Shown: positions 1 through 6,212, numbered from the stretch's first letter. The stretch: 7,411 nucleotides of DNA from Comamonadaceae bacterium (GCA_947458345.1 CANHBU010000086.1:1-7411), one strand, 5' to 3'. Translations and numbers: made by a program. The notes: generated by a model from the sequence alone, not told the origin.

Positions 1-2
1 GG

Positions 3-929
3 ACTGGCTTTACCTTTGTGGGTTATTTCACGCCCATCCAGGAACTGGCCCTGGAGGTCCGTTCTGCCTCCCTGGGCCCCTGGGAAACCTTTTGGGTGCT
101 GTTCTACGGCTTTGCGACCTATGGCAATGCCGGCTGGATGCGCGAGCAGGTCTGCAAGTACATGTGCCCCTATGCGCGCTTTCAAAGTGCGATGTTCGAC
201 CAAGACACGCTTATCGTCTCGTATGACAGCGCGCGCGGCGAGGGCAGGGGCGCGCGCGCTCGCAGTGAGGCACCCCAAGCCTACCGGGCGCGTGGCCTGG
301 GCGACTGCATTGACTGCGGCCTGTGCGTACAGGTCTGTCCCACGGGCATCGACATCCGCAACGGCCTTCAATACGAGTGCATCAGCTGTTCGGCCTGCAT
401 TGATGTGTGCGACACCGTCATGGACAAGATGCACTACCCGCGAGGCTTGATTCGCTACAGCACCCCCAATGGTCTGGCCCTGGGCTTGTCGGTGGCACAA
501 ATGTGGCGGCGCGTGGCCCGGCCCCGGGTCTTGATCTACACCACCATTTTGCTGGCGGTGGCGGTGGCCGTGTTGGGTTCGCTGGTGGTGCGCTCGACCT
601 TCAAGGTCGATGTGGTACGTGACCGTGGCGCCATGGCGCGCATGGTGGGGGCAGGGAGCATCGAGAACGTCTACCGGCTGCAGATCATGAATGCGACCGA
701 GCGGCCGCAAACCTACCGGCTTCGGGTCGACGGCATCGAGGGCTTGCACATCGCCTCGGGTGACTTGGTCAAGGTGGCGGCCGCTGGCTCCCTGTGGGTT
801 CCGGTGCGCGTGCAGATGCCGCCGGGGCAGGCCGGTCCTGGCTCTTACCCCATCCGCTTTCGCATCGAGCAAAACGATAGGGATGGCCCCGAATTGATCG
901 AGAAATCCGTGTTTTTGGTGCCCCGTTGA
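3..929 (+). CDS. ccoG: Cytochrome c oxidase accessory protein CcoG (FixG/RdxA), 5' end missing
   Basis: The first complete codon is at 3 and the frame is open to the left edge, so the gene starts outside the window. About 308 residues remain of a family usually near 470-480, so the N-terminal membrane helices are mostly lost. Visible parts in order: a membrane-proximal segment starting TGFTFVGYFTPIQEL; the conserved VCKYMCP motif followed by RFQSAMFDQDTL; two ferredoxin-type motifs, CIDCGLCVQVCP and CISCSACIDVC, each CxxCxxCxxxC and fit to bind a 4Fe-4S cluster; a transmembrane helix (about 530-600) rich in Leu, Ala and Val; and a C-terminal Ig-like FixG_C domain. Known of the family: CcoG is a membrane cupric reductase that helps deliver Cu(I) to the cbb3 oxidase CuB site. 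The stop at 927-929 is followed 38 bases later by ccoH, so it is cotranscribed. ccoNOQP probably lie just upstream. The family call is very secure. Confidence 0.96.
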   Translation, partial: TGFTFVGYFTPIQELALEVRSASLGPWETFWVLFYGFATYGNAGWMREQVCKYMCPYARFQSAMFDQDTLIVSYDSARGEGRGARARSEAPQAYRARGLGDCIDCGLCVQVCPTGIDIRNGLQYECISCSACIDVCDTVMDKMHYPRGLIRYSTPNGLALGLSVAQMWRRVARPRVLIYTTILLAVAVAVLGSLVVRSTFKVDVVRDRGAMARMVGAGSIENVYRLQIMNATERPQTYRLRVDGIEGLHIASGDLVKVAAAGSLWVPVRVQMPPGQAGPGSYPIRFRIEQNDRDGPELIEKSVFLVPR

Positions 930-956
930 CGCGGCATCCGCACGAGATCAACGAAC

Positions 957-962
957 AGGAGA
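957..962 (+). promoter_or_regulatory. Ribosome binding site of ccoH
   Basis: AGGAGA lies five bases before the ATG at 968. It decides the start: the in-frame ATG at 926, overlapping the ccoG stop, has no such site and would add 14 residues that do not resemble the family. Confidence 0.75.
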
Positions 963-967
963 ACCCC

Positions 968-1228
968 ATGAAGACCACTCTGACCTCACCGCGCCCCTGG
1001 TGGAAGGAACCTTACCTTTGGATGGTGGTGGGTTTGCCCCTGTCCGCTGTGGTGGCCTGCGTCGTCACAGCGGTCTATATCTTGCGCGGGCCCGATCGGG
1101 TGGTGGTGGAAGACCGATTGGCTCGGGCTATTGCGCAAGAAATCAGTGGCGCCGAGCCCGCATCGCAGCCGGCCCTGGTCGGGCGCAATCACAGCGCCAC
1201 CGGTGGAGCCCAGCATGTCAAGCCTTGA
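968..1228 (+). CDS. ccoH: FixH/CcoH family protein, short form (cbb3 oxidase assembly)
   Basis: This 86-residue protein has a short cytoplasmic tail with PWWKEP (residues 10-15), one transmembrane helix (about 17-39, LWMVVGLPLSAVVACVVTAV) and then GPDRVVVED (41-49). The order PWW..., one helix, then a P-D-x-V-V-x-(E/D)-D turn is the N-terminal signature of FixH/CcoH as seen in betaproteobacteria. CcoH is needed for assembly or stability of the cbb3 oxidase in the inner membrane; I infer the same role from position after ccoG. Full-length FixH proteins are about 150-170 residues with a periplasmic domain. Here only about 45 residues follow the helix, and the YYR-like stretch usual after the acidic pair is replaced by RLARAIAQEI. 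The end overlaps the next gene by 14 bases, so translation is probably coupled. The family call rests on short motifs and context. Confidence 0.78.
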   Translation: MKTTLTSPRPWWKEPYLWMVVGLPLSAVVACVVTAVYILRGPDRVVVEDRLARAIAQEISGAEPASQPALVGRNHSATGGAQHVKP

Positions 1229-1532
1229 TCAGCGTACCGATCCTCAGGATCCAACGGTTCGCTTGGAGCGGGTCATCCGCTTTTGGGGCGTGATCCTCTG
1301 GCCCTCGTTCCTGGCCGCTTGCCTGCTCGAGTTCATGGTCTTTGCCATAGTGGACCCGGCCGAGCTGCATTGGCCAGGCCATATCGGTCCTGCGTCAGAT
1401 CGGGCGATCTACACCGTGGCGTTCTTCGTCTTCTGGCTGGTCAACATCGCCTGCTGCCGGCTGGTGCTGTGGCTGTCGACCAGCGTCCAGCCGCAGGGCT
1501 TGATGGCGCTCAGTGACAAACCTGAGGATTGA
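1215..1532 (+). CDS. Small two-helix membrane protein of the cbb3 cluster, function unknown
   Basis: The product has 105 residues. The chosen ATG at 1215 has GGTGGAG a few bases upstream; upstream in-frame codons back to 1131 lie inside ccoH and read as its shadow. There is a polar N-terminus (1-19), a transmembrane helix at about 22-47, a short loop with LHWPGHIGPASDR (51-63), a second helix at about 65-90 containing the pair CC (80-81), and a polar acidic tail. I do not recognise a named family. Small two-helix proteins at this position, behind ccoG-ccoH, seem usual in Burkholderiales from memory, and I infer a part in cbb3 or copper handling from context only. The start overlaps ccoH by 14 bases, consistent with coupled translation. 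The 3' end overlaps the convergent fnr gene by 23 bases, leaving no room for a terminator. Confidence 0.72.
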   Translation: MSSLDQRTDPQDPTVRLERVIRFWGVILWPSFLAACLLEFMVFAIVDPAELHWPGHIGPASDRAIYTVAFFVFWLVNIACCRLVLWLSTSVQPQGLMALSDKPED

Positions 1533-2229
1533 CCAGACGCTTGAGCGCCTCGGCATCTTCAATGAGGATGTGTCGCTGCTTGACCTCGATGATGCCTTCT
1601 TCGGCAAAGCGTGAGAAGGTGCGGCTGACGGTTTCGAGCTTCATGCCCAGGTAGCTGCCGATTTCTTCGCGTGTCATGCGCAAGATAAGCTCGGTGCGCG
1701 AAAAGCCACGCGCTTGCAGGCGCTGCACCAGGTTGAGCAGGAAAGCGGCCAGACGTTCTTCCGCCCGCATGCTGCCCAGCAGCAACATCACACCGTTCTC
1801 ACGCACGATCTCGCGGCTCATGATGCGGTGCACATGCTTTTGCAGGGCGCCCACTTCACGGGAAATTTCTTCGATGCGATCGAAAGGCATCACGCACACT
1901 TCAGCGTCTTCGAGGGCAATGGCGTCGCAGGTGTGATGCTCGTTGACGATGCCGTCCAGGCCAATGATTTCGCCGGCCATCTGGAATCCGGTCACTTGGT
2001 CTCGCCCGTCTTCGGTGCTCAGGCTGGTCTTGAAGAAACCGGTTCGCACCGCGTACAAGGAGGTAAAGGGTTCACCGTTGTGAAACAGGGTGCTGCCGCG
2101 TTTGATGCTGCGGCGGCTGGTCACCAGCTCATCGACCCGGCTCAGCTCAGTGTCGGTGAGCCCGAGTGGCATGCACAGCTCGCGCAAATTGCAGTTCGAG
2201 CAAGCGACCTTGATGGTTTCTTTGAGCAT
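1510..2229 (-). CDS. fnr: FNR-type oxygen-sensing transcription regulator (Crp/Fnr family)
   Basis: The protein has 239 residues, the usual FNR length. Cysteines at 10, 13 and 19 (CSNCNLRELC) plus Cys101 (HHTCDAI) match the four ligands of the FNR 4Fe-4S cluster, which is lost on exposure to oxygen. A cyclic-nucleotide-binding-type beta-roll (about 25-120) follows, then a long dimerisation helix (about 125-155, GALQKHVHRIMSREI), and a winged helix whose recognition helix reads LETVSRTFSRF. Glu199, Ser202 and Arg203 correspond to the E..SR residues that read TTGAT half-sites in E. coli FNR. The start is the ATG at 2229-2227 with AGGAGG upstream; an extension to 2277 would precede the cysteine motif with unlikely sequence. 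It should activate micro-aerobic genes, and a perfect FNR box lies upstream. It is convergent to the ccoG-ccoH operon and divergent from hemN, a common ANR/FNR arrangement. Confidence 0.95.
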   Translation of the reverse strand: MLKETIKVACSNCNLRELCMPLGLTDTELSRVDELVTSRRSIKRGSTLFHNGEPFTSLYAVRTGFFKTSLSTEDGRDQVTGFQMAGEIIGLDGIVNEHHTCDAIALEDAEVCVMPFDRIEEISREVGALQKHVHRIMSREIVRENGVMLLLGSMRAEERLAAFLLNLVQRLQARGFSRTELILRMTREEIGSYLGMKLETVSRTFSRFAEEGIIEVKQRHILIEDAEALKRLVNPQVCH

Positions 2230-2236
2230 GTTCTTT

Positions 2237-2242
2237 CCTCCT
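2237..2242 (-). promoter_or_regulatory. Ribosome binding site of fnr
   Basis: CCTCCT on the + strand reads AGGAGG on the - strand, seven bases before the ATG at 2229. This perfect Shine-Dalgarno fixes the start, giving a protein that begins MLKETIKVACSNC. Confidence 0.85.
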
Positions 2243-2276
2243 CGCCCTGCCTGGGCCGCTTCATTTCTTGACCTCA

Positions 2277-2305
2277 ATTATCTCTGCGTGCTTTGCTGTC
2301 TTGAA
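2277..2305 (-). promoter_or_regulatory. Possible sigma70 promoter of fnr
   Basis: On the - strand a -10-like GATAAT (2282-2277, five of six matches) is preceded by 17 bases and a weak -35, TTCAAG (2305-2300, three of six). The predicted transcript start is near 2270, giving a leader of about 40 bases. An A-tract (2321-2327, read AAAAAAA on this strand) would fall at about -51 to -57, where UP elements act. The -35 is poor, so this is a candidate only. Confidence 0.35.
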
Positions 2306-2347
2306 TAGCTCGACTGGAGATTTTTTTACACTTTGCTGCAGCGCTTG

Positions 2348-2361
2348 TTGATGCAAATCAA
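2348..2361. promoter_or_regulatory. FNR box, perfect consensus
   Basis: TTGATGCAAATCAA matches the FNR/ANR consensus TTGAT-N4-ATCAA at all ten specified positions. Its centre, 2354.5, is 63.5 bases before the hemN ATG. A class II position (-41.5) would put the transcript start at about 2396 and a -10 at 2384-2389, where CACAGT keeps only three of six matches, typical of an activator-dependent promoter. It therefore probably drives hemN and the coupled membrane protein gene under low oxygen. It also lies about 84 bases upstream of the suggested fnr transcript start, so an effect on fnr is possible but less likely. Confidence 0.88.
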
Positions 2362-2417
2362 TGCGCTAGCACGGCGCTGCGGGCACAGTGGCTTTTAACT
2401 GTCCAAGATCCCGCACC

Positions 2418-3797
2418 ATGAGCCTTGTCTCGCCCGACCTGCTGCGCCAGATGGACCTCCAGGGTCCACGCTACACCTCCTACCCGACGGCCGACCGCTT
2501 TGTGGAGGCCTTTGAGGAGCGCGACTACGTCCAGGCGCTGGAGCAGCGGGGCACGGGCCTGGCTCGGGCCAGCGCCTTGTCGCTGTATGTGCACATCCCG
2601 TTTTGCGAGTCGCTGTGCTACTACTGCGCCTGCAACAAGATCGTCACCCGTCACCATGAGCGGGCGCAGGCTTATCTGGGTTACCTCAACCGGGAGCTGG
2701 AACTGCATCTGGCGCATATGGGCGCTGGGCAGGTGCTCAGTCAGCTCCACCTGGGCGGGGGCACGCCCACCTTCTTGAGCGACGAGGAATTGCGCAGTCT
2801 GCTGTCCATGATCCGGCGCAGCTTCAATAGGGTGCCCGGCGGCGAGTATTCGATTGAGGTCGACCCGCGCACCGTCACGCCGACGCGTCTGGCGCTGCTG
2901 GCCGATCTGGGCTTTAACCGGCTCAGCTTTGGCGTACAGGACTTCGATCCGGCGGTGCAGAGGGCGGTGCATCGCATCCAGCCAGCCGAGCAGGTCTTTG
3001 AGTTGGTTCAGGCGGCGCGGCGACTGGGCTTTGAATCGGTCAATGTGGATTTGATCTATGGCTTGCCGCTGCAGACGCCGGAGTCTTTTGACCGGACGCT
3101 GGCGCAGGTCACGCAACTGCGGCCCGATCGGGTGGCCCTGTATGCCTATGCCCATTTGCCCGAGCGCTTTAAGCCGCAGCGGCGCATCCTGGCCGCCGAG
3201 TTGCCCGCGCCGGCAGCCAAGATCACCATGCTCTCGCGCTCGCTCGACGCGTTTGATGCAGCGGGCTATGTGTACGTGGGCATGGACCATTTCGCCTTGC
3301 CAGGCGATGCGCTGGCGGTGGCACGCCGGCAGGGCCGACTGCATCGCAATTTCCAGGGCTACAGCACGCAGCCCGATTGCGACTTGATCGCCCTGGGCGT
3401 GTCGGCGATCGGGCGCATTGGGGCCACTTACAGCCAGAACGCCAAGACGCTGGAAGACTATTACGACCTGCTCGATCAGGGGCGTCTGCCGGTGGTGCGG
3501 GGTTTGGCGCTGTCGCGGGACGATCTGATTCGCCGCAGCGTCATCATGGCCTTGATGTGTCAGGGCGAGCTGCAGTTTGAATCGCTCGAACTGGCCTTTC
3601 TGATTGATTTCAAGACCTACTTTGCGACCGAACTGCAGGCCCTGTCGGTGCTGCAGGCCCAGGGTTTGGTGCAAGTGGGGCGGTCTGCCATCACAGTGAC
3701 CGCGCAGGGCTGGTTCTTTGTGCGTGCGGTGGCCATGGTGTTTGACCGCTATCTGCAGGCCGACCGCAACCGTACCCGGTTTTCTAAGATCATCTGA
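2418..3797 (+). CDS. hemN: Oxygen-independent coproporphyrinogen III dehydrogenase HemN (radical SAM)
   Basis: HemN decarboxylates coproporphyrinogen III to protoporphyrinogen IX without oxygen, using S-adenosylmethionine and a 4Fe-4S cluster in the cytoplasm. The 459 residues match the usual length (E. coli 457). Visible: the N-terminal PRYTSYPTA (17-25); YVHIPFC followed by ESLCYYCAC, giving cluster cysteines 63, 67 and 70 (CxxxCxxC) and the extra Cys72 that separates true HemN from HemW; NKIVTRH just after; GGGTP (113-117) for SAM; and SIEVDP with Glu147. The C-terminal HemN_C domain is complete. The ATG at 2418 is preferred over an in-frame GTG at 2388: the conserved protein aligns from MSLVSPDLLRQ, and the GTG would lie upstream of the transcript start predicted from the FNR box. 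The Shine-Dalgarno is weak. The TGA shares its A with the next gene's ATG (TGATG), so the two are translationally coupled. Confidence 0.97.
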   Translation: MSLVSPDLLRQMDLQGPRYTSYPTADRFVEAFEERDYVQALEQRGTGLARASALSLYVHIPFCESLCYYCACNKIVTRHHERAQAYLGYLNRELELHLAHMGAGQVLSQLHLGGGTPTFLSDEELRSLLSMIRRSFNRVPGGEYSIEVDPRTVTPTRLALLADLGFNRLSFGVQDFDPAVQRAVHRIQPAEQVFELVQAARRLGFESVNVDLIYGLPLQTPESFDRTLAQVTQLRPDRVALYAYAHLPERFKPQRRILAAELPAPAAKITMLSRSLDAFDAAGYVYVGMDHFALPGDALAVARRQGRLHRNFQGYSTQPDCDLIALGVSAIGRIGATYSQNAKTLEDYYDLLDQGRLPVVRGLALSRDDLIRRSVIMALMCQGELQFESLELAFLIDFKTYFATELQALSVLQAQGLVQVGRSAITVTAQGWFFVRAVAMVFDRYLQADRNRTRFSKII

Positions 3798-4576
3798 TGG
3801 ACGCGTCGCTGGCACTGACTGCCCTGCTGATGGGCCTGGCCGGCGGTCCGCATTGCCTGGCCATGTGCGGCCCGGTCTGCGCGGCCGTCGGGACACCGGC
3901 GCGCAGTGCCAACGCGGCCTCAAGCCAAGTCGGCCATTGGCGGCTCGTGCAGGCGCCGGTTGCAGCGGGCCGGGCCCGGAGTTCGGCGGTCGATCCGGTG
4001 GCGCTGGTCTTGTTTCAGCTGGGCCGTCTGCTGGCCTACGCCGCGCTGGGGGCCGTGGCTGCCGCGTCCATGCAGGCGGTGGGCTGGCTCAGCGTGCATT
4101 CGGCGGCGCTGCGCCCGATCTGGACTTTTATCCATGTGGCGGCCGCCGTGCTCGGTGCGGTCTTGCTTTGGCAGGCGCGCCAGCCCATGTGGCTCGAAGG
4201 CGGTGCGCGTTGGGTGTGGGCCCGAGTCAAGACCTGGGCCGGGCAGGGCAGTCGCCGTCTTGGGCGCAGCGGCCCCCTGATCCTGGGTCTGGGCTGGGCC
4301 TTTGTGCCCTGCGGTCTTTTGTATTCGGCGCTGTTGGTGGCCGCGCTCAGTCCGGGCCCGTGGCAGGGCGCGGGTGTGATGGCCCTGTTCGCTCTGGGCA
4401 GCGGCGTCAGCCTGCTGGCCGGGCCTTGGGCTTGGCTGCGTCTTGGTCATGCGGGAGCCGGGGCCATGAGGGCGGCCGGTGCGGTGCTGCTGGCCAGCTC
4501 GGTCTGGGCCTTGTGGATCGGTCTGGTGCACGACGGCGCACCTTGGTGCATTTCCGCCAGCGGCCACCTGCCCTGA
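3797..4576 (+). CDS. TauE/SafE-like (DsbD_2/UreH-like) membrane protein, possible metal role in cbb3 maturation
   Basis: The 259-residue protein is very hydrophobic with about six predicted helices (about 5-30, 67-95, 108-126, 159-184, 190-212, 224-245). Two family signatures are clear: GGPHCLAMCGPVC (16-28) in the first helix, with His19, Cys20, Met23, Cys24 and Cys28 as potential Cu(I) or thiol ligands, and GWAFVPCGLLYS (166-177) with Pro-Cys-Gly in the fourth. These are typical of proteins labelled sulfite exporter TauE/SafE or DsbD_2 found beside ccoS, hemN and anr in proteobacteria; PA1547 of Pseudomonas aeruginosa, next to hemN, is the parallel I recall. Sulfite export is a label by homology and not supported here. 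Transfer of copper or of reducing power to the oxidase is a better guess from context. Its ATG overlaps the hemN stop by one base, so it shares the FNR-controlled transcript. The loop after helix 1 (32-66) is long and polar. Confidence 0.88.
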   Translation: MDASLALTALLMGLAGGPHCLAMCGPVCAAVGTPARSANAASSQVGHWRLVQAPVAAGRARSSAVDPVALVLFQLGRLLAYAALGAVAAASMQAVGWLSVHSAALRPIWTFIHVAAAVLGAVLLWQARQPMWLEGGARWVWARVKTWAGQGSRRLGRSGPLILGLGWAFVPCGLLYSALLVAALSPGPWQGAGVMALFALGSGVSLLAGPWAWLRLGHAGAGAMRAAGAVLLASSVWALWIGLVHDGAPWCISASGHLP

Positions 4577-4578
4577 TC

Positions 4579-4607
4579 GCCTTTGCATGCAGCCTGCCTG
4601 CAAAGGC
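4579..4607 (+). terminator. Hairpin just after the TauE-like gene, possible terminator without U-tract
   Basis: GCCTTTGCA (4579-4587) pairs perfectly with TGCAAAGGC (4599-4607) around an 11-base loop, two bases after the stop codon. The sequence that follows (ACAAGGCTTG) has no T-run, so intrinsic termination is uncertain. It could also protect the 3' end of the hemN transcript. A further GCCTTTGC at 4623-4630 can compete for the same right arm. Confidence 0.45.
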
Positions 4608-4652
4608 ACAAGGCTTGCATGGGCCTTTGCTTCCAAGGGCCTGGGGATTGAA

Positions 4653-4682
4653 TTTACACTCCGCGGGTTTTTTCGGTACTTT
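4653..4682 (+). promoter_or_regulatory. Possible weak promoter of the sodium:solute symporter gene
   Basis: TTTACA (4653-4658, five of six to a -35) and TACTTT (4677-4682, three of six to a -10) are 18 bases apart, about 60 bases before the ATG at 4741. This is the best candidate in the 164-base gap 4577-4740, but the match is weak. I saw no operator there. Confidence 0.25.
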
Positions 4683-4731
4683 GATCGGCAGCCAACCGGG
4701 CAAAGTGGGATCTCAACCTGGAAAGATCTGT

Positions 4732-4736
4732 GGAGG
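4732..4736 (+). promoter_or_regulatory. Ribosome binding site of the sodium:solute symporter gene
   Basis: GGAGG lies four bases before the ATG at 4741. It fixes the start although the frame is open for about 1 kb further upstream, through shadow sequence of hemN and the TauE-like gene. Confidence 0.7.
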
Positions 4737-4740
4737 CATC

Positions 4741-6204
4741 ATGCTTGTAACCTTTGTGGTGGCCTATCTTTTGGTGACGGTGGCCATCGGTTTGCTTGCG
4801 GCGCGGCGCGTGCACGGTGCCAAGGACTACCTCGTGGCGGGCCGCAGTCTGCCGCTGTATATGAATGTGGCGACCGTGTTTGCCACTTGGTTCGGTGCCG
4901 AGACGGTTTTGTCGGTTTCGGCTACTTTCGCCAAAGATGGCCTGACCGGCATTCCGGGCGATCCCTTTGGCGCGTCTTTGTGCCTGGTGCTGGCGGCCTT
5001 GTTCTTTGCCCGGCTCTTTTACCGCATGAATTTGCTGACCATCGGCGACTTTTACAAGGTGCGCTACGGCAAGGGCGTGGAGGTGCTGACCAGTGTGGCC
5101 ATCGTGGCCAGTTATCTGGGCTGGACATCGGCCCAGCTGACCGCCCTGGGTCTGGTGATCCACGTGCTCTCGGGCGGCGCGATCGCCTTCCAGACGGCCA
5201 TCATGATTGGCGCGGCGGTGGTGGTGATTTACACCATCTTTGGCGGGATGTGGTCGGTCGCTTTTACCGATTTGCTGCAGACCGTCGTGATCTTGGTGGG
5301 CCTGACAGCCGTGGCCTGGCTCGTCGGTGACCTGGCCGGCGGGGCCACCAAGGTGATCTCGCAGGCGGCATCGGAAGGCAAGCTGATTCTTTTTGATTTC
5401 AATATGGATGCGGCGGGATGGTGGGCCATGGCCGGCGCCTTCTTCGCCTTTGCCTTCGGCTCGATCCCCCAGCAGGACGTGTTCCAGCGCATGACCAGTG
5501 CCAAGGACGAGAGTACAGCCGTGCGCGGCACCCTGATCGGTGGCCTGGTGTATTTCGTGTTCGCTTTTGTTCCGATTTACATCGCCTATGCCGCGCTGGT
5601 GCACTCGCCGGAGCTGGCTAAGCTGTTTGAGTCCGAGGACGCGCGTGAGATCCAGCGCATCTTGCCCGATCTGGTGCTCGGGCAGATGCCGATGTGGGCG
5701 CAGATTCTGTTTTTTGGTGCCCTGTTGTCGGCCATCTTGTCGACCGCCAGTGGCGCGCTGCTGGCTCCGACCGCCACTTTCACCGAGAACGTGCTGCGCC
5801 CCTTTGTGCCCCGTATGAGCGATCGCCAGATGCTCATGACGCTGCGCATTGTGTTGGTGACCTTCACCGCCTTTGCCCTGCTGTTTGCGCTCAACAGCAA
5901 GAGCACCATGTACGAGATGGTGCAAAACGCCTACAACGTGACCTTGTGCGGTGCCTTCGTGCCGCTGGTGGCTGGTGCCTACTGGAAGCGCGCGAACACG
6001 CAGGGCGCATTGCTGTCTTTTGTGCTGGGCATTGGCACCTGGCTGACCGCCAACACGGTGGCCAGCGATGCCATGATCCCGGCCAATCTCTTGGGGCTGG
6101 CCGCCTCCATCTTCGGCATGGTGCTGGGCTCTCTGGCCCCGACCCTGATTGCCAACCGGGGGCACAGCATCGAGTCGGCGCTCTCGCACGGCCACAAGCA
6201 CTGA
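4741..6204 (+). CDS. Sodium:solute symporter family protein (SSS, LeuT fold), substrate unknown
   Basis: The 487 residues suggest about 13 transmembrane helices and a complete protein. SSS signatures: DYLVAGRSLP (29-38) after the first helix; ATWFGAETVLS (48-58) in the broken second helix; FGGMWSVAFTDLLQ (167-180), the classical GG-x-x-(A/S)-V-x-x-T-D-x-x-Q motif; PQQDVFQRMTSAKD (243-256); and SAILSTASGALLAPT (330-344), the helix that in vSGLT and PutP carries the Ser/Thr sodium ligands (Ser334 and Thr335 here). The family imports sugars, amino acids, carboxylates, vitamins or urea with sodium; sequence alone does not tell the substrate. The C-terminus ends HGHKH after a polar tail. The gene stands alone on its strand after a 164-base gap and converges on the DMT transporter gene 29 bases downstream. 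I see nothing that ties it to the oxidase genes. Confidence 0.9.
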   Translation: MLVTFVVAYLLVTVAIGLLAARRVHGAKDYLVAGRSLPLYMNVATVFATWFGAETVLSVSATFAKDGLTGIPGDPFGASLCLVLAALFFARLFYRMNLLTIGDFYKVRYGKGVEVLTSVAIVASYLGWTSAQLTALGLVIHVLSGGAIAFQTAIMIGAAVVVIYTIFGGMWSVAFTDLLQTVVILVGLTAVAWLVGDLAGGATKVISQAASEGKLILFDFNMDAAGWWAMAGAFFAFAFGSIPQQDVFQRMTSAKDESTAVRGTLIGGLVYFVFAFVPIYIAYAALVHSPELAKLFESEDAREIQRILPDLVLGQMPMWAQILFFGALLSAILSTASGALLAPTATFTENVLRPFVPRMSDRQMLMTLRIVLVTFTAFALLFALNSKSTMYEMVQNAYNVTLCGAFVPLVAGAYWKRANTQGALLSFVLGIGTWLTANTVASDAMIPANLLGLAASIFGMVLGSLAPTLIANRGHSIESALSHGHKH

Positions 6205-6212
6205 GCGCTGCC

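Noticed and set aside
1714..2271. 185-residue + strand open frame opposite fnr
   Set aside because: It is fully antisense to fnr, which has all four cluster cysteines and the recognition helix.
2388..2417. GTG at 2388 as the hemN start
   Set aside because: It would lie upstream of the transcript start predicted from the FNR box and adds ten residues unlike HemN N-termini; it cannot be fully excluded if another promoter exists.
2358..3923. 521-residue open frame on the - strand
   Set aside because: It is antisense to hemN, whose radical SAM motifs are unmistakable; the translation is rich in Arg, Gln and His with no family features, as expected of a GC-rich shadow.
4661..4674. CCGCGGG followed by TTTTTT as an intrinsic terminator
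   Set aside because: CCGCGG is self-complementary without a loop, so no proper stem precedes the T-run.
3718..4740. N-terminal extension of the symporter frame into hemN and the TauE-like gene
   Set aside because: The stretch is the shadow of two well-supported genes, and the ATG at 4741 has a ribosome binding site and the family's usual N-terminus.
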